Part shown: piece by piece, positions 36,154 through 44,961 of the stretch
Position numbering within the stretch: position 1 is the stretch's first letter
Layout of the letters: every line of letters begins with the position of its first letter
Source: Thalassobaculum litoreum DSM 18839
GTDB lineage: Bacteria > Pseudomonadota > Alphaproteobacteria > Thalassobaculales > Thalassobaculaceae
Length of the DNA stretch: 64,000 bases
Assembly (NCBI RefSeq): GCF_900102465.1
Contig: NZ_FNBW01000004.1
Location: 186,001 to 250,000 of the forward strand
Direction of reading: 5' to 3'
Position numbers and translations under genes: made by a program
The notes under the pieces: generated by a model
What the model was told of the DNA's origin: nothing
Seen by the model: only the letters and a program-made list of their open reading frames with translations
Database searches by the model: none

Positions 36154-37389
36154 TCAGTGCACGGCGCGCACCAGCATCCGGTTGATCGCGTGGAACGCCG
36201 CGAAGGTGGCGCGGACGTGGTCGGCGAAGCGGGTCGGGTCGCCGGGCTTCAACTGGTCGCGGATGTCGGCCACCATGCGCCGGCCGTCGAGCCGCGCGAC
36301 GATTGCCGGGGCGATCGCCGGCAGCGGTGCCTGCCACGGCGCGCCGCCGAGATCCGCCTTCAGCACGCCGCCGGACAGACCCTTGGCCACCGCGACCGGA
36401 TCCAGATCGCGGAGCACCAGAACGGCCCCGTCCGCTCCCGGGTCGGGCACGGGCAGATCGGCACGACCGGCGGGCAGGGCATAGACGATATGCTTGGCCA
36501 TCGCGCCGGACAGCCGTTCCGCCAGGGCGGCACGGGCAACCGGGTCGAGGCCGGACGCCGCCTTCCGCAAACCGGGATCGCTCAGATAGGTGTCCGGGTC
36601 GTAGCGCGCCGGCTCGATCCAGCTCCGGATCGCCAACCCGCCCGAGGCGACGAAACCTGCGAATTCATCGACCCGGTAGGCCCTGTCGCGCGGATGCAGC
36701 AGCAGGTCGTAGAGCCCGGCATCGCCGCCGGTCAGGTGATCGCCGACGAAGGGATTGCGCTTCAGCCAATGGGTCTTGGACAGGCCGGCGACCAGCCGCT
36801 TGGCCAGCGCGACCCGCTCCTTCTCCCCAAGATGGTCACTGAGCTGGGCCAGCGCCTCCTGCACCGGATAGACGCCGGTGCGCCCCAGCGTGCCGTAGAC
36901 CATCAGGCCCATGCCGCCCTCGGGCTTCAGCACGCCGGCCAGGGCCTTCAGCCCGGCCTCCGGACTGTCCAGGTGGTGCAGCACGCCGCAGCAGTCGATG
37001 TAGTCGTAGGAGCCGGGGGCGATCTCGGCCACCCGCTCGATCGGCCCGTCGGCGAAGCGCAGGTTGGTGAGCCCCCGCGCCTCGGCCCGCTTCATGGCGA
37101 TGCCGTGTGAGGCCGAGGAGATGTCGAGATGCACGACCTCCGCGTCGGCCGCACCCGCGTCGGCGAGCTGCTGGGCCAGCATGATCGCCGCGTCCCCCGT
37201 GCCGCCGCCGGCCACCAGAGCGCGGAACGGCTTCGACAGGTCGAGCCGGCCGGCGAAGACGTAGTGCCGGATCTCGTCCAGATGGCTGGGCGAGCCGGTG
37301 ATCAGCCGCTTCGCCTCGTCGCGCGGATCGCGGGCCGGGTAGGGGTAGGCCTCGTACTGGGCATGCACGCGGGCGTCGGTGTCGCTCAC
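36154..37389 (-). CDS. SAM-dependent methyltransferase (class I) with C-terminal extension
   Basis: 411-residue protein. The N-terminus YEAYPYPARDP and SAM motif ALVAGGGTGDAAIMLAQQL (about 55-73), VVHLDISSASHGIAMKRAEA and YIDCCGVLHHLDSPEAGL define a methyltransferase of a subgroup often found with large extensions. Residues about 230-411 are an added domain with no recognised motif. GTG at 37389 is chosen because it lies 7 bases after the asparaginase stop and has GAGGG upstream. It forms an operon with asparaginase. Substrate unknown. Confidence 0.85.
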   Translation of the reverse strand: MSDTDARVHAQYEAYPYPARDPRDEAKRLITGSPSHLDEIRHYVFAGRLDLSKPFRALVAGGGTGDAAIMLAQQLADAGAADAEVVHLDISSASHGIAMKRAEARGLTNLRFADGPIERVAEIAPGSYDYIDCCGVLHHLDSPEAGLKALAGVLKPEGGMGLMVYGTLGRTGVYPVQEALAQLSDHLGEKERVALAKRLVAGLSKTHWLKRNPFVGDHLTGGDAGLYDLLLHPRDRAYRVDEFAGFVASGGLAIRSWIEPARYDPDTYLSDPGLRKAASGLDPVARAALAERLSGAMAKHIVYALPAGRADLPVPDPGADGAVLVLRDLDPVAVAKGLSGGVLKADLGGAPWQAPLPAIAPAIVARLDGRRMVADIRDQLKPGDPTRFADHVRATFAAFHAINRMLVRAVH

Positions 37390-37396
37390 GCGGCCC

Positions 37397-38467
37397 TCAG
37401 AACGCCAGGTCGGGGGCCGGGCGGATATGGCCGACCAGACGGCCCTCCCAGTTGTGCACCGGTTGCACAAGCTTGTCGGTGAGGCGCTGGGCCATGGCGT
37501 CGTCGATCACGCCGAGATGGCGCAGGATCGCGCCCATGGCGGTGCTGGCCGCACGGCCGTTGCCGTCATCGGCCTTCAGGCAGATGCCGTAGCCCTTGCC
37601 CGGAACGGCACCGGCGAACACGCCCTCGGCGCCGCTCTTCAGCAGGCAGGTCTCGCCGGTCTCCGACAGGATGGCGCTGTTGAACCGGCCGGTGCCGGCG
37701 ATCAGCAGCGGATGCTTGGCGCAGGCGGCGACGATCCGGCGGGCGGCGGCGGCGCGGGCGGGGGACAGGCGCGACGGGTCGGCGAATTGCGCCATGGCCG
37801 TCGCCATGCCCTTCAGCGGCACGCCGTAGACGGGGATGCCGCAGCCGTCGTAGCCGGTCGGCACGCCGGAGAGGTCGCAGCCGCTCATCTCCTGCATGGT
37901 GGCGCGCAGGCGTTTCTGCACCGGATGCTCGTCGCGGATATAGCCCTTGGTCGGCTCGCCGAGATGGACGGCGGTGGTCAGCATGCCGGAATGCTTGCCC
38001 GAGCAGTTGTTATGGGCGCGGGTCGGCGTCTCGCCGGCGCGCAGCATGGCATGGGCGGACGGCTCGTGGCCGGGGATCTGCGGGCCGCATTCCAGGTCCT
38101 CGGCGGAAAGACCCAGCCGGCCGAGCCAGGCGTTGACCCGGTCCACATGCATCGCCTCGCCGGAATGGCTGGCGCAGCACAGGGTCACCTCGTCCTCGCC
38201 CAGGTCGAAGGCGTCGGCGGCACCGCTCTCCAGCACCGGCAGGGCCTGGATCGGTTTGATCGCCGAGCGGCCGTAGACCAGTCGGTCGATGTCGCCCCAG
38301 GATACCACCGGCGCGCCGGACGCGTCGGTGACGGCGGCGATCACCCGGTGGACGCTCTCGACCATGGACCCGCGGGTGACCTCGACCACGATCGGGGCGG
38401 CGGCATGGCCGGCATGGACGCGCAGGATGCGGTCGTCCGACAGGGCGATGGGGGTGACGTCGTTCAT
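37397..38467 (-). CDS. L-asparaginase II family protein
   Basis: 356-residue protein of the thermolabile asparaginase II group (PF06089), distinct from the AnsA/AnsB fold. It has SIVESVHRV-like SMVESVHRV, GRSAIKPIQALP, CCASHSGE, NNCSGKHSGM and DGCGIPVYGVPL blocks, which carry the conserved Ser/Lys residues. Expected to hydrolyse asparagine to aspartate and ammonia. The start at 38467 removes a shadow N-terminus antisense to the SpoU gene. It is first in an operon with the methyltransferase and divergent from the SpoU methyltransferase. Confidence 0.92.
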   Translation of the reverse strand: MNDVTPIALSDDRILRVHAGHAAAPIVVEVTRGSMVESVHRVIAAVTDASGAPVVSWGDIDRLVYGRSAIKPIQALPVLESGAADAFDLGEDEVTLCCASHSGEAMHVDRVNAWLGRLGLSAEDLECGPQIPGHEPSAHAMLRAGETPTRAHNNCSGKHSGMLTTAVHLGEPTKGYIRDEHPVQKRLRATMQEMSGCDLSGVPTGYDGCGIPVYGVPLKGMATAMAQFADPSRLSPARAAAARRIVAACAKHPLLIAGTGRFNSAILSETGETCLLKSGAEGVFAGAVPGKGYGICLKADDGNGRAASTAMGAILRHLGVIDDAMAQRLTDKLVQPVHNWEGRLVGHIRPAPDLAF

Positions 38468-38576
38468 CTCAGGTCTCCGGCGTGACTGCCTCGGGGTCGG
38501 GGCGACGCAGCTTGCCTCCACACCCGGCCTGGGGCAAGGTCCGCCGCCGTCAGGAGTGACCAGACCGGGGATCGGT

Positions 38577-39173
38577 ATGCGAGGGTATTTCGGCGTCGGT
38601 GCCGACCGGATCAACAAGGCGCAGAACATGGGCGCGCTGATGCGCACCGCCCATGCCTTCGGGGCCAGCTTCGTCTTCACCGTGGGCGAGACCTACAACA
38701 GCCGCGAGCTGCGGCACGCCGACACCTCCGGGACGACCGGCAACCTGCCCTATTACCGCTTCGGCTCGCCAGACGAGATGCTGCTGCCCCAGGGCTGCGC
38801 GCTGGTCGGGGTGGAGATCACCGACGACGCGATCGAGCTGCCGAGTTTTCACCATCCGAAGAACGCCGCCTACATCATGGGACCCGAGCGCGGGAATCTC
38901 GACCCGGAGCTGGTCGAGCGCTGCGAGCACGTGATCAAGATCCCGACCCGGTTCTCGGTGAATGTCAGCCTGGCCGGCGGCATCGTGATGTACGACCGGA
39001 TGCTGTGTCTGGGCCTGTTCGCGCCGCGGCCGCACCGCCCGGGCGCACCGACCGAACCGGCACCGGTGCCGGCCTTCGGCCCGCCGCTCTGGGTGCGCAA
39101 GCAGCGCCGACGCGACCGCAAGGCGGCCGAAGCCATGCTGAAGGACGCGAAAACGGATCGGGGCGAACGCTGA
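38577..39173 (+). CDS. SpoU/TrmH-family RNA methyltransferase
   Basis: 198-residue SPOUT methyltransferase. Motif 1 is NMGALMRTAHAFG (with the catalytic-arginine-bearing region), motif 2 is AYIMGPERGNL and motif 3 is FSVNVSLAGGIVMYDRM, together forming the trefoil-knot SAM site. There is no N-terminal substrate-binding extension; a basic tail (KQRRRDRKAAEAM) ends the protein. Likely targets tRNA or rRNA ribose 2'-O, target unknown. Start 38577 matches the family N-terminus. Confidence 0.9.
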   Translation: MRGYFGVGADRINKAQNMGALMRTAHAFGASFVFTVGETYNSRELRHADTSGTTGNLPYYRFGSPDEMLLPQGCALVGVEITDDAIELPSFHHPKNAAYIMGPERGNLDPELVERCEHVIKIPTRFSVNVSLAGGIVMYDRMLCLGLFAPRPHRPGAPTEPAPVPAFGPPLWVRKQRRRDRKAAEAMLKDAKTDRGER

Positions 39174-39181
39174 ACCGCGCG

Positions 39182-39859
39182 TCAGCGCGGCATCAGCGGG
39201 TTGAGAAGGCGGGAGAACCGGCCGGTGAACTGCAGGCCGCCCTCGACCACGATCAGGCAGAGGCATTCCTCGCCCATCTCGGCCACCGGCGTGTGGTCAA
39301 GGTCCGGCGTTCCCACCGCGACATCGCCGCGCCCATAACGGCCGGTGCTGTCGGTATAGGCACCCTTCAGCACCATGGTGCGCTCGACCTCGCCATGGGT
39401 GTGGGACAGGATCCGCTTGCCCGGCGCGATCCGGATCAGCGAGCTGCGCACGGAATGGTCGCCCAGATCGAGCACGGCTTCGCGCACGCCCAGGCCACGG
39501 GTCTTCCAGGGTAGGCCCTCGATCCCGGCGCTGAGATAACCGCGCAGGGGCTCGGGCACGGTCTGCATGGTTTCCGCATCGACCGCGGGCACCGGCGTCG
39601 GCGCCTCCTCCCAGGCCTCGTCGAGTTGGGCCATCACCGAGGAAAGGGCATCCTGCGACAGCGCCACGGGCGGGGTCGACTCGATCAACGCGCCGCCGAT
39701 GGCCTCGTATTCCCGGACCTGGCGCCGGCACTCCGGACACAGGGCGAGGTGGGTGGCGACCAGCACGGACGCCGCCTGGGAAGCCTTTCCCGCCGCGTAG
39801 TCCAGCAGCAGTTCCGCTTCGGGATGATGGAGGGGGCCGATGTCAGCCAAGATCTTCAA
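39182..39859 (-). CDS. chrR: ChrR-type anti-sigma factor with zinc-binding and cupin domains
   Basis: 225-residue zinc anti-sigma factor that holds the partner sigma factor inactive. The N-terminal ZAS domain ligands are His11/His12 region, His37, Cys41 and Cys44 (HLALCPEC). The C-terminal cupin keeps the second zinc set His153, His155, Glu159 and His189. In Rhodobacter sphaeroides ChrR releases RpoE on singlet oxygen exposure. The gene overlaps rpoE by 17 bp. Every zinc ligand is intact, so it is probably functional. Confidence 0.95.
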   Translation of the reverse strand: MKILADIGPLHHPEAELLLDYAAGKASQAASVLVATHLALCPECRRQVREYEAIGGALIESTPPVALSQDALSSVMAQLDEAWEEAPTPVPAVDAETMQTVPEPLRGYLSAGIEGLPWKTRGLGVREAVLDLGDHSVRSSLIRIAPGKRILSHTHGEVERTMVLKGAYTDSTGRYGRGDVAVGTPDLDHTPVAEMGEECLCLIVVEGGLQFTGRFSRLLNPLMPR

Positions 39860-40415
39860 CCTCTCGCCTCATACGGCCGAGCGCCAGGCGAATGCGGGAT
39901 TTCACGGTACCTAAGGGCAAGTCCTTCTCCACGGCGATCTCCGCGTGGGACTTGTCATCGAAATACGCCATGCGGATCAGTTCGGACTGCTCCTCCGGAA
40001 GATTTTTTATCGCGGTCAGGATGCGGACCCGCGATTGGCGCGCCTCAACCGACCGGTCCGCCTGGGGTTCGGCGTCGGGCACCAGGGCCGGATCGTTGGG
40101 ATCCAGTTCCGGTCGGCGCTCGCGGCGCAGGCGGTCGATGCGCTTGTTGCGCGCGATTGTGAAGATCCAAGTGCTGGCGCTGGCCTGCCGGCGGTCGAAG
40201 CTCTCCGCCTTGCGCCAGACCATGACCATGGCCTCCTGCACCACCTCCTCGGCGGCCGAGCTTTCGGTGCCGAGCCGCATGAGATAGGACTTCAGCCGTG
40301 GCGCGAAGTGTTCGAACAGCTCGCCGAAGGCCGCCTTGCTGCGCTGGGTGGCGACCGCCTCGATCAGGGTTTCGTAGGACACCGGATCTGCGTCGATATC
40401 GGGGGCGGACGTCAT
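39843..40415 (-). CDS. rpoE: ECF sigma factor RpoE (ChrR-controlled group)
   Basis: 190-residue ECF sigma factor. Sigma2 region is at about 30-100 (FGELFEHFAPRLKSYLMRLG, EEVVQEAMVMVWRKAESFD, STWIFTIARNKRIDRLRR), and sigma4 is at about 130-190 (LPEEQSELIRMAYFDDKSHAEIA). The start at 40415 gives the standard length; upstream in-frame codons run into the promoter region. It is the cognate sigma of ChrR and likely controls its own promoter at 40522-40551 and singlet-oxygen response genes elsewhere. Confidence 0.95.
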   Translation of the reverse strand: MTSAPDIDADPVSYETLIEAVATQRSKAAFGELFEHFAPRLKSYLMRLGTESSAAEEVVQEAMVMVWRKAESFDRRQASASTWIFTIARNKRIDRLRRERRPELDPNDPALVPDAEPQADRSVEARQSRVRILTAIKNLPEEQSELIRMAYFDDKSHAEIAVEKDLPLGTVKSRIRLALGRMRREVEDLG

Positions 40416-40521
40416 ACATCCATGTAACGGGAGCCGTCGGCGCAACGCAACCGCCGCGGCGGGGGCGCCCCCGCCCGCCTGTGTCGATTCGCCCTCGAAC
40501 CAGCATCGTGCTTCCATGTCC

Positions 40522-40551
40522 GATATACGCGGCGGTCCGGAATGCGGATCA
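40522..40551 (-). promoter_or_regulatory. Candidate RpoE-dependent autoregulatory promoter
   Basis: On the minus strand: TGATCC (40551-40546), 18 bases, TATATC (40527-40522). The TGATCC -35 element is that of R. sphaeroides RpoE promoters. It is 107 bases upstream of the rpoE start. The rest of the 322-bp gap to ialB (40416-40737) shows no gene and no other convincing site. Confidence 0.5.
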
Positions 40552-40737
40552 CCTGGGCTGCAGAGGTCGTCATATATCGCCGCCATTTATCTGCCACATC
40601 CATGGATTTGGATCCGGTCAGGTGCTCGGCAATTGAAATCGTCGGGCTGTGATGGCATCGAAGACGGGCTCAGCGCCCGATCCGCTTCGCCAGAGGCGCC
40701 GGATCGGGTCGGGAGCGGGCGCGGAGGGAAATGAGCA

Positions 40738-41265
40738 ATGAGCTGGAACACCCGAGCGATGAAGATGGCCCTGGTGATGATTGGGCTGGTGACCGGGGCG
40801 CTGGCGGCACAGCCGGCGACCGCCGCTGAGCCGGAGCGGATCGGACGGAACGGCGACTGGACCGCCTTCACCCTGCCTCGGGGCGGCGGCAAGGTCTGTT
40901 ACATGGCCTCTTCGCCGACCAAGGCCGAAGGCGACTACAGCCAACGCGGCGAGGTCTTCGCGCTCGTCACCAACGATCCGGGCGCCGACATCCGGGGCGA
41001 GGTCAGCATCGTGACCGGCTACACCTACCGCAAGGACAGCGAGGTCACCGTCCAGATCGGCGGCGCCACCTTCGAGATGTTCACCAGCGGCGACCGGGCC
41101 TGGACCCAGGGGCCGGAAGAGGACGGACCGCTGGTCCAGGCGATGGTGCGGGGCGTCGACATGGTGGTGAAGGGCGTCTCCTCGCGGGGCACGCTGACCA
41201 CCGACACCTACTCGCTGAGCGGGTTCACCGCGACCAAGGCGCTGATCGACAAGGCCTGCCCGTAA
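40738..41265 (+). CDS. Invasion-associated locus B (IalB) family protein
   Basis: 175-residue periplasmic protein of the IalB family, common in alphaproteobacteria and named from Bartonella. Residues 1-29 form a signal peptide ending TAA before EPERIG. The [27 protein letters not shown] core and the [17 protein letters not shown] end are diagnostic. The ATG at 40738 is used; an inner ATG at 40759 would also give a signal peptide. Family function is poorly known. rlmN follows after 67 bp. Confidence 0.9.
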   Translation: MSWNTRAMKMALVMIGLVTGALAAQPATAAEPERIGRNGDWTAFTLPRGGGKVCYMASSPTKAEGDYSQRGEVFALVTNDPGADIRGEVSIVTGYTYRKDSEVTVQIGGATFEMFTSGDRAWTQGPEEDGPLVQAMVRGVDMVVKGVSSRGTLTTDTYSLSGFTATKALIDKACP

Positions 41266-41332
41266 GGCTCGCCGGGGCAGGCTTCTCACAGGACACTTGC
41301 GTTGCGCCGGTCTCGGCGCCATTTTGCGCCGC

Positions 41333-42508
41333 ATGACACAAGCCGACATCACGACCGTCTCGGCCGAACGGGCCGCCGCGGACCTGCGCGCCTTCGCCGC
41401 GCGCGGGCCGATGCCGGCTGATGGGCGCGCCGACCTGATCGGGCTGGACCGCGCTGCCCTGACCGCGCTGTTCGCCGAGGCCGGCCTGCCGAAGTTCCGC
41501 GCGAACCAGGTCTGGCAGTGGATCTATCACAAGGGCGCGACCAGCTTCGACGGCATGACCAACCTGGCCAAGCCGCTGCGCCAGCAGCTGGCCGAGCGGT
41601 TCCGGATCTCGCGGCCGGCCGTGGCGACCCGCCAGGACAGCGTCGACGGCACCATCAAGTGGCTGATGCGCTTCGCCGACGGCAACGAGGCGGAGATGGT
41701 GTTCATCCCGGAGACGGAGCGCGGCACGCTGTGCATCTCCTCCCAGGTCGGCTGCACGCTGACCTGCTCGTTCTGCCATACCGGCACCCAGCGTCTGGTG
41801 CGCAACCTGACGGCGGGGGAGATCGTCGGCCAGGTGATGCTGGCGCTGGACGAGCTGGACGGCTTCCCGACCGCCGGGACCGACCGCCGGCTGACCAACA
41901 TCGTGCTCATGGGCATGGGCGAGCCGCTGTACAATTTCGAGAACGTGGCCACCGCCCTGCGCGTGATCATGGACAACGAGGGCGTGGCCCTGTCGCGCCG
42001 GCGCATCACCCTGTCCACGTCCGGCGTGGTGCCGATGATGGAGCGCTGCGGCGATGAGATCGGCGTCAACCTGGCGATCTCCCTGCACGCGACCACCGAC
42101 GACACCCGCGACATCCTGGTGCCGATCAACAAGAAGTGGCCGCTGCAGCAACTGCTGGACGCCTGCCGCACCTATCCCGGCGTGAACAACGCCCGGCGCA
42201 TCACCTTCGAATACGTGATGCTGGAGGGGATCAACGACAGCGTCGAGGACGCCAAGCGGCTGGTCTCGCTGATCCGCGGCATTCCGGCGAAGATCAACCT
42301 GATCCCGTTCAACCCCTGGCCCGGCTCGAACTATGTCTGCTCCAGCGACGAGCAGATCGAGCGCTTTGCCCAGGTGGTGCTGAAGGCCGGCTATCCGTCT
42401 CCGGTGCGCACGCCGCGCGGCCGCGACATCCTCGCCGCCTGCGGCCAGCTCAAGAGCGAGAGCCGCAAGCAGACCCGGCGCGAATTGCGGGCCGAGGCGG
42501 CGGAATAA
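41333..42508 (+). CDS. rlmN: Dual-specificity 23S rRNA/tRNA adenine-C2 methyltransferase RlmN
   Basis: 391-residue radical-SAM enzyme that methylates C2 of A2503 in 23S rRNA and A37 in certain tRNAs. The 4Fe-4S motif CxxxCxxC is at Cys141, Cys145 and Cys148 ([11 protein letters not shown]). Later blocks include [23 protein letters not shown] and the resolving-cysteine region [11 protein letters not shown]. The start at 41333 gives the normal RlmN length; a TTG upstream exists. It ends 1 bp before the stop of the convergent Smr-like gene. Confidence 0.96.
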   Translation: MTQADITTVSAERAAADLRAFAARGPMPADGRADLIGLDRAALTALFAEAGLPKFRANQVWQWIYHKGATSFDGMTNLAKPLRQQLAERFRISRPAVATRQDSVDGTIKWLMRFADGNEAEMVFIPETERGTLCISSQVGCTLTCSFCHTGTQRLVRNLTAGEIVGQVMLALDELDGFPTAGTDRRLTNIVLMGMGEPLYNFENVATALRVIMDNEGVALSRRRITLSTSGVVPMMERCGDEIGVNLAISLHATTDDTRDILVPINKKWPLQQLLDACRTYPGVNNARRITFEYVMLEGINDSVEDAKRLVSLIRGIPAKINLIPFNPWPGSNYVCSSDEQIERFAQVVLKAGYPSPVRTPRGRDILAACGQLKSESRKQTRRELRAEAAE

Positions 42509-42509
42509 G

Positions 42510-42851
42510 TCAGCTCTCCGCGGAGTCCACTTCGGCGTCTTCCTTGCCCACCGTCCGGATCCAGTAGCCGGGGCCGTAGTCGGTGGTGATCGGCTTCATG
42601 GCGTCGACGATGCCGCCGCGCCGGGCCTCCAGAAGCTGGCGACCGATCGGCTGGAACAGGTTCTGCGGGCCGCCGGGGAACGGATCGCCCAGAGTTACCA
42701 GGATCGTACGCGGCGCCCGGAAGCGGTTGCGTTCCAGCATCTGGCGCACGGATTCCGTGGCATGGGGCACGTCGAGGCCGCCCAGATCCAGTTGGTATTC
42801 GGCGTCGTCGGGGCCGCTGATCAGGCCGTCCAGCAGGCGTTCCTCATCCAT
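42510..42851 (-). CDS. Divergent Smr-like small protein
   Basis: 113-residue protein. Residues 18-100 fit the Smr fold layout: a LDLGGLDVPHATESVRQML start (Smr normally has LDLHG), a RTILVTLGDPF strand-turn, a helical QPIGRQLLEA segment, then a last strand ending GYWIRTV. The catalytic-like His of LDLHG is Gly here and the GxG loop is altered, so nuclease or RNA-nicking activity is doubtful. The match is by eye and moderate. Alone on its strand, convergent with rlmN. Confidence 0.65.
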   Translation of the reverse strand: MDEERLLDGLISGPDDAEYQLDLGGLDVPHATESVRQMLERNRFRAPRTILVTLGDPFPGGPQNLFQPIGRQLLEARRGGIVDAMKPITTDYGPGYWIRTVGKEDAEVDSAES

Positions 42852-42989
42852 GATCTGGCTCTCTCGTGCTCGGTGGCGGGCATCGGGACCTCGCGATACA
42901 GATTCCGATGTCCGGGTACAACCGTTTTGGACTGGTTAAAAGTACTTGTGGAAAAGCATGAGAAACCGAGAGATTCGGAGTCATGGCAG

Positions 42990-43018
42990 TTGAAGCAAGG
43001 CCCCGTCGTCCTTACTTT
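42990..43018 (+). promoter_or_regulatory. Putative promoter of the Bax inhibitor-1 gene
   Basis: TTGAAG (42990-42995), 17 bases, TACTTT (43013-43018), about 45 bases before the start at 43064, which has GGAGAGG as its ribosome site. Confidence 0.45.
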
Positions 43019-43063
43019 ATGCTGGTATGCCGGCTTGGGCCGGGGCAGATGGAGAGGTTCCTC

Positions 43064-43795
43064 ATGAGTTTCGATCGTCAGACGATGTCGCGGTCACAAG
43101 CCGATGTCGCCCAATACGACGTCGGTCTGCGCCAGTACATGCTCGGCGTTTACAATCACATGGTCGCCGCGCTGGTCTTTACAGGGCTGATCGCGTTCGG
43201 CACCACGATGCTTGCCGTTCAGGACGGCATGCTGACCTCCTTCGGGCAGGCGATCTACGCGTCGCCGCTGAAGTGGGTGGTCATGCTGGCCCCGATCGGC
43301 ATGGTCTTCCTGATTTCCGCGCGGGTCTCGAGCATGTCGCTCTCCGCCGCCCGGATCTCGTTCTATGTCTTCGCCGCGCTGATGGGGCTGTCGCTCTCGT
43401 CGGTGTTCCTCGTCTTCACCGGTGAGAGCATCGCACGGGTGTTCTTCATCACCGCCGCCGCCTTCGCCGGTCTGAGCCTCTACGGCTACACCACGAAGAA
43501 AGACCTGTCGGGTCTCGGCACCTTCGCGGTGATGGGCGTGTTCGGCGTGCTGATCGCCAGCATCGTGAACATCTTCCTGCAGTCCACGGCGCTGCAGTTC
43601 ATCATCTCGGTCGCCGGTGTGCTGGTGTTCTCGATCCTGACCGCCTACGACACCCAGCGGATCAAGGAGATGTACAACGAGATCGACGCCTCCGACGTCG
43701 CCGGCAAGAAGGCGATCATGGGCGCGCTGACCCTGTATCTCGACTTCATCAACCTGTTCATGTTCCTGCTGCAGCTGTTCGGCAATCGCGAGTAG
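43064..43795 (+). CDS. Bax inhibitor-1 (BI-1/YccA) family membrane protein
   Basis: 243-residue inner-membrane protein with seven predicted transmembrane segments between residues about 32 and 240. It carries the family's YAFGTTMLA-like start of helix 1, GKKAIMGALTLYLDFINLFMFLLQLFG end (split between helix 7 and tail) and the AYDTQRIKEMY signature. BI-1 proteins act as pH-sensitive calcium leaks and YccA modulates FtsH. The alternative upstream start at 42983 would add a non-family extension; the chosen ATG has a strong ribosome site. Confidence 0.93.
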   Translation: MSFDRQTMSRSQADVAQYDVGLRQYMLGVYNHMVAALVFTGLIAFGTTMLAVQDGMLTSFGQAIYASPLKWVVMLAPIGMVFLISARVSSMSLSAARISFYVFAALMGLSLSSVFLVFTGESIARVFFITAAAFAGLSLYGYTTKKDLSGLGTFAVMGVFGVLIASIVNIFLQSTALQFIISVAGVLVFSILTAYDTQRIKEMYNEIDASDVAGKKAIMGALTLYLDFINLFMFLLQLFGNRE

Positions 43796-43859
43796 TCCTC
43801 GCGGCGGCCTCGGCCGCAGCCCGGCCAGGTAGCCTGGTCGGAGCGATCAGGTAAGAATG

Positions 43860-43900
43860 AACGGCCTCGTCGATTTCGGCGGGGCCGTTTGGTTTTGGTT
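43860..43900 (+). terminator. Intrinsic terminator of the BI-1 gene
   Basis: AACGGCC (43860-43866) pairs with GGCCGTT (43883-43889), with extra inner pairs, followed by TTGGTTTTGGTT. Less T-rich than ideal. Confidence 0.6.
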
Positions 43901-43997
43901 AAGATCCGCCGTGTTAGGGTGGCAGCATTCGGCTGACTTCCCGGGGGCCATCGCTTAGTATCCCGCGTGCTCAGCAAGACCTGCCGAGAGGGGAGCA

Positions 43998-44429
43998 ATG
44001 GCGCAGTCACTGTATGAGGTACACACGCTGAAGGGTGGCCAGTGGGTCATCGATTCGACGTACCCTGACAAGGACACCTCGATCGAGGTCGCCAAGCAGC
44101 TGCATGGCGAAAAGCGCTTCGAAGGCATCAAGGTCATCAAGGACACCTTCGATCCCAAGACCGGCCAGGGCAAGGAGCTGGTCGTCTTCGACACCTCCAA
44201 GGCCCCGAAGGAACGGTCGGCACCGCCGCCGCCCGCCGCCGCCAAGTCGGCAGAGGCGGCCGCCGCGGCCCCGGCAGCCGCCGCCCCGCGGGCGAAGAAG
44301 AAGCCGAAGAATCAGGACGTGTCGGTGGCGCTGAAGGCGACCGGCTGGCTGGTGGCCATCGTCATCGGCGGCCTTGGCGTGCTGTTCCTGATCAACAAGG
44401 CGGGGGCGTTGTTCTCCAAGGGCTTCTGA
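43998..44429 (+). CDS. Unknown C-terminally membrane-anchored protein
   Basis: 143-residue protein. Residues 1-70 form a soluble domain (SLYEVHTLKGGQWVIDSTYPDKDTSIEVAKQL, then VIKDTFDPKTGQGKELVVFD), residues 73-108 an Ala/Pro/Lys-rich linker, and residues 115-137 one hydrophobic membrane segment near the C-terminus. The type-II-like tail anchor with N-terminal cytoplasmic domain is the likely topology. GAGGGGAGCA forms the ribosome site. I do not recognise the N-domain. Confidence 0.8.
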   Translation: MAQSLYEVHTLKGGQWVIDSTYPDKDTSIEVAKQLHGEKRFEGIKVIKDTFDPKTGQGKELVVFDTSKAPKERSAPPPPAAAKSAEAAAAAPAAAAPRAKKKPKNQDVSVALKATGWLVAIVIGGLGVLFLINKAGALFSKGF

Positions 44430-44441
44430 GCCCCGCCCCGT

Positions 44442-44939
44442 TCAGGGCCACGCGACCTTGTCGGTGCGCACCATCCCGCTTTCCTGAAAGTACGAATCGT
44501 AGTCCGTCGGCGGTCCGGCCAGGGCGTGGATCAGCCGGACCAGGCTGAACTGCGCCGTCGGCACGTTGATCGGCGGGTCCCAGGAGACCGGCAGCGGCAA
44601 CAGGCAGCGATGGCGGTCGACGCTGACGATCGTCTCGCGATGTACCAGCCGACCTTCGTAGAAGATATCCAGATACAGCGTCCGGGCGTTCTCCCGGGCG
44701 AATGGGTGGCCCGGCGGCAGCTCGAAGGCGGCCTGGTCGACCAGTCCGTAAGCCATGGTGATGGCGACGTCCGGCGCATAGGTGAATGAGACCAGATGCT
44801 CGTCGACGAGAAGCTGCTCGCGCTTGCCGGTCTCGTCGAGGATCTCGGTGAAGCGGTGGCGCAGGGTCGGCCGGAAGATGGTCTGCCAGTCGGCCACCTT
44901 GCTGGAAGCGATCGTCGCCAGGAGTTCCCGGATCTGCAT
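44442..44939 (-). CDS. Unknown protein
   Basis: 165-residue protein that I do not recognise. It begins MQIRELLATIASSKVADWQTI and has an EQLLVDEHLVSFTYAPDVAI strand region and a repeated pattern of short beta-like strands; no signal peptide, no membrane segment and few cysteines. It is second in a two-gene unit after the protein at 44962-45321 (22 bp apart), and converges on the gene at 43998. Confidence 0.75.
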   Translation of the reverse strand: MQIRELLATIASSKVADWQTIFRPTLRHRFTEILDETGKREQLLVDEHLVSFTYAPDVAITMAYGLVDQAAFELPPGHPFARENARTLYLDIFYEGRLVHRETIVSVDRHRCLLPLPVSWDPPINVPTAQFSLVRLIHALAGPPTDYDSYFQESGMVRTDKVAWP

Positions 44940-44961
44940 GTCGCCGATGCGCCCGTCGGTG

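Noticed and set aside
43645-44010. Minus-strand frame of 121 codons
   Set aside because: It overlaps the BI-1 gene and its terminator and has no ribosome site or family features.
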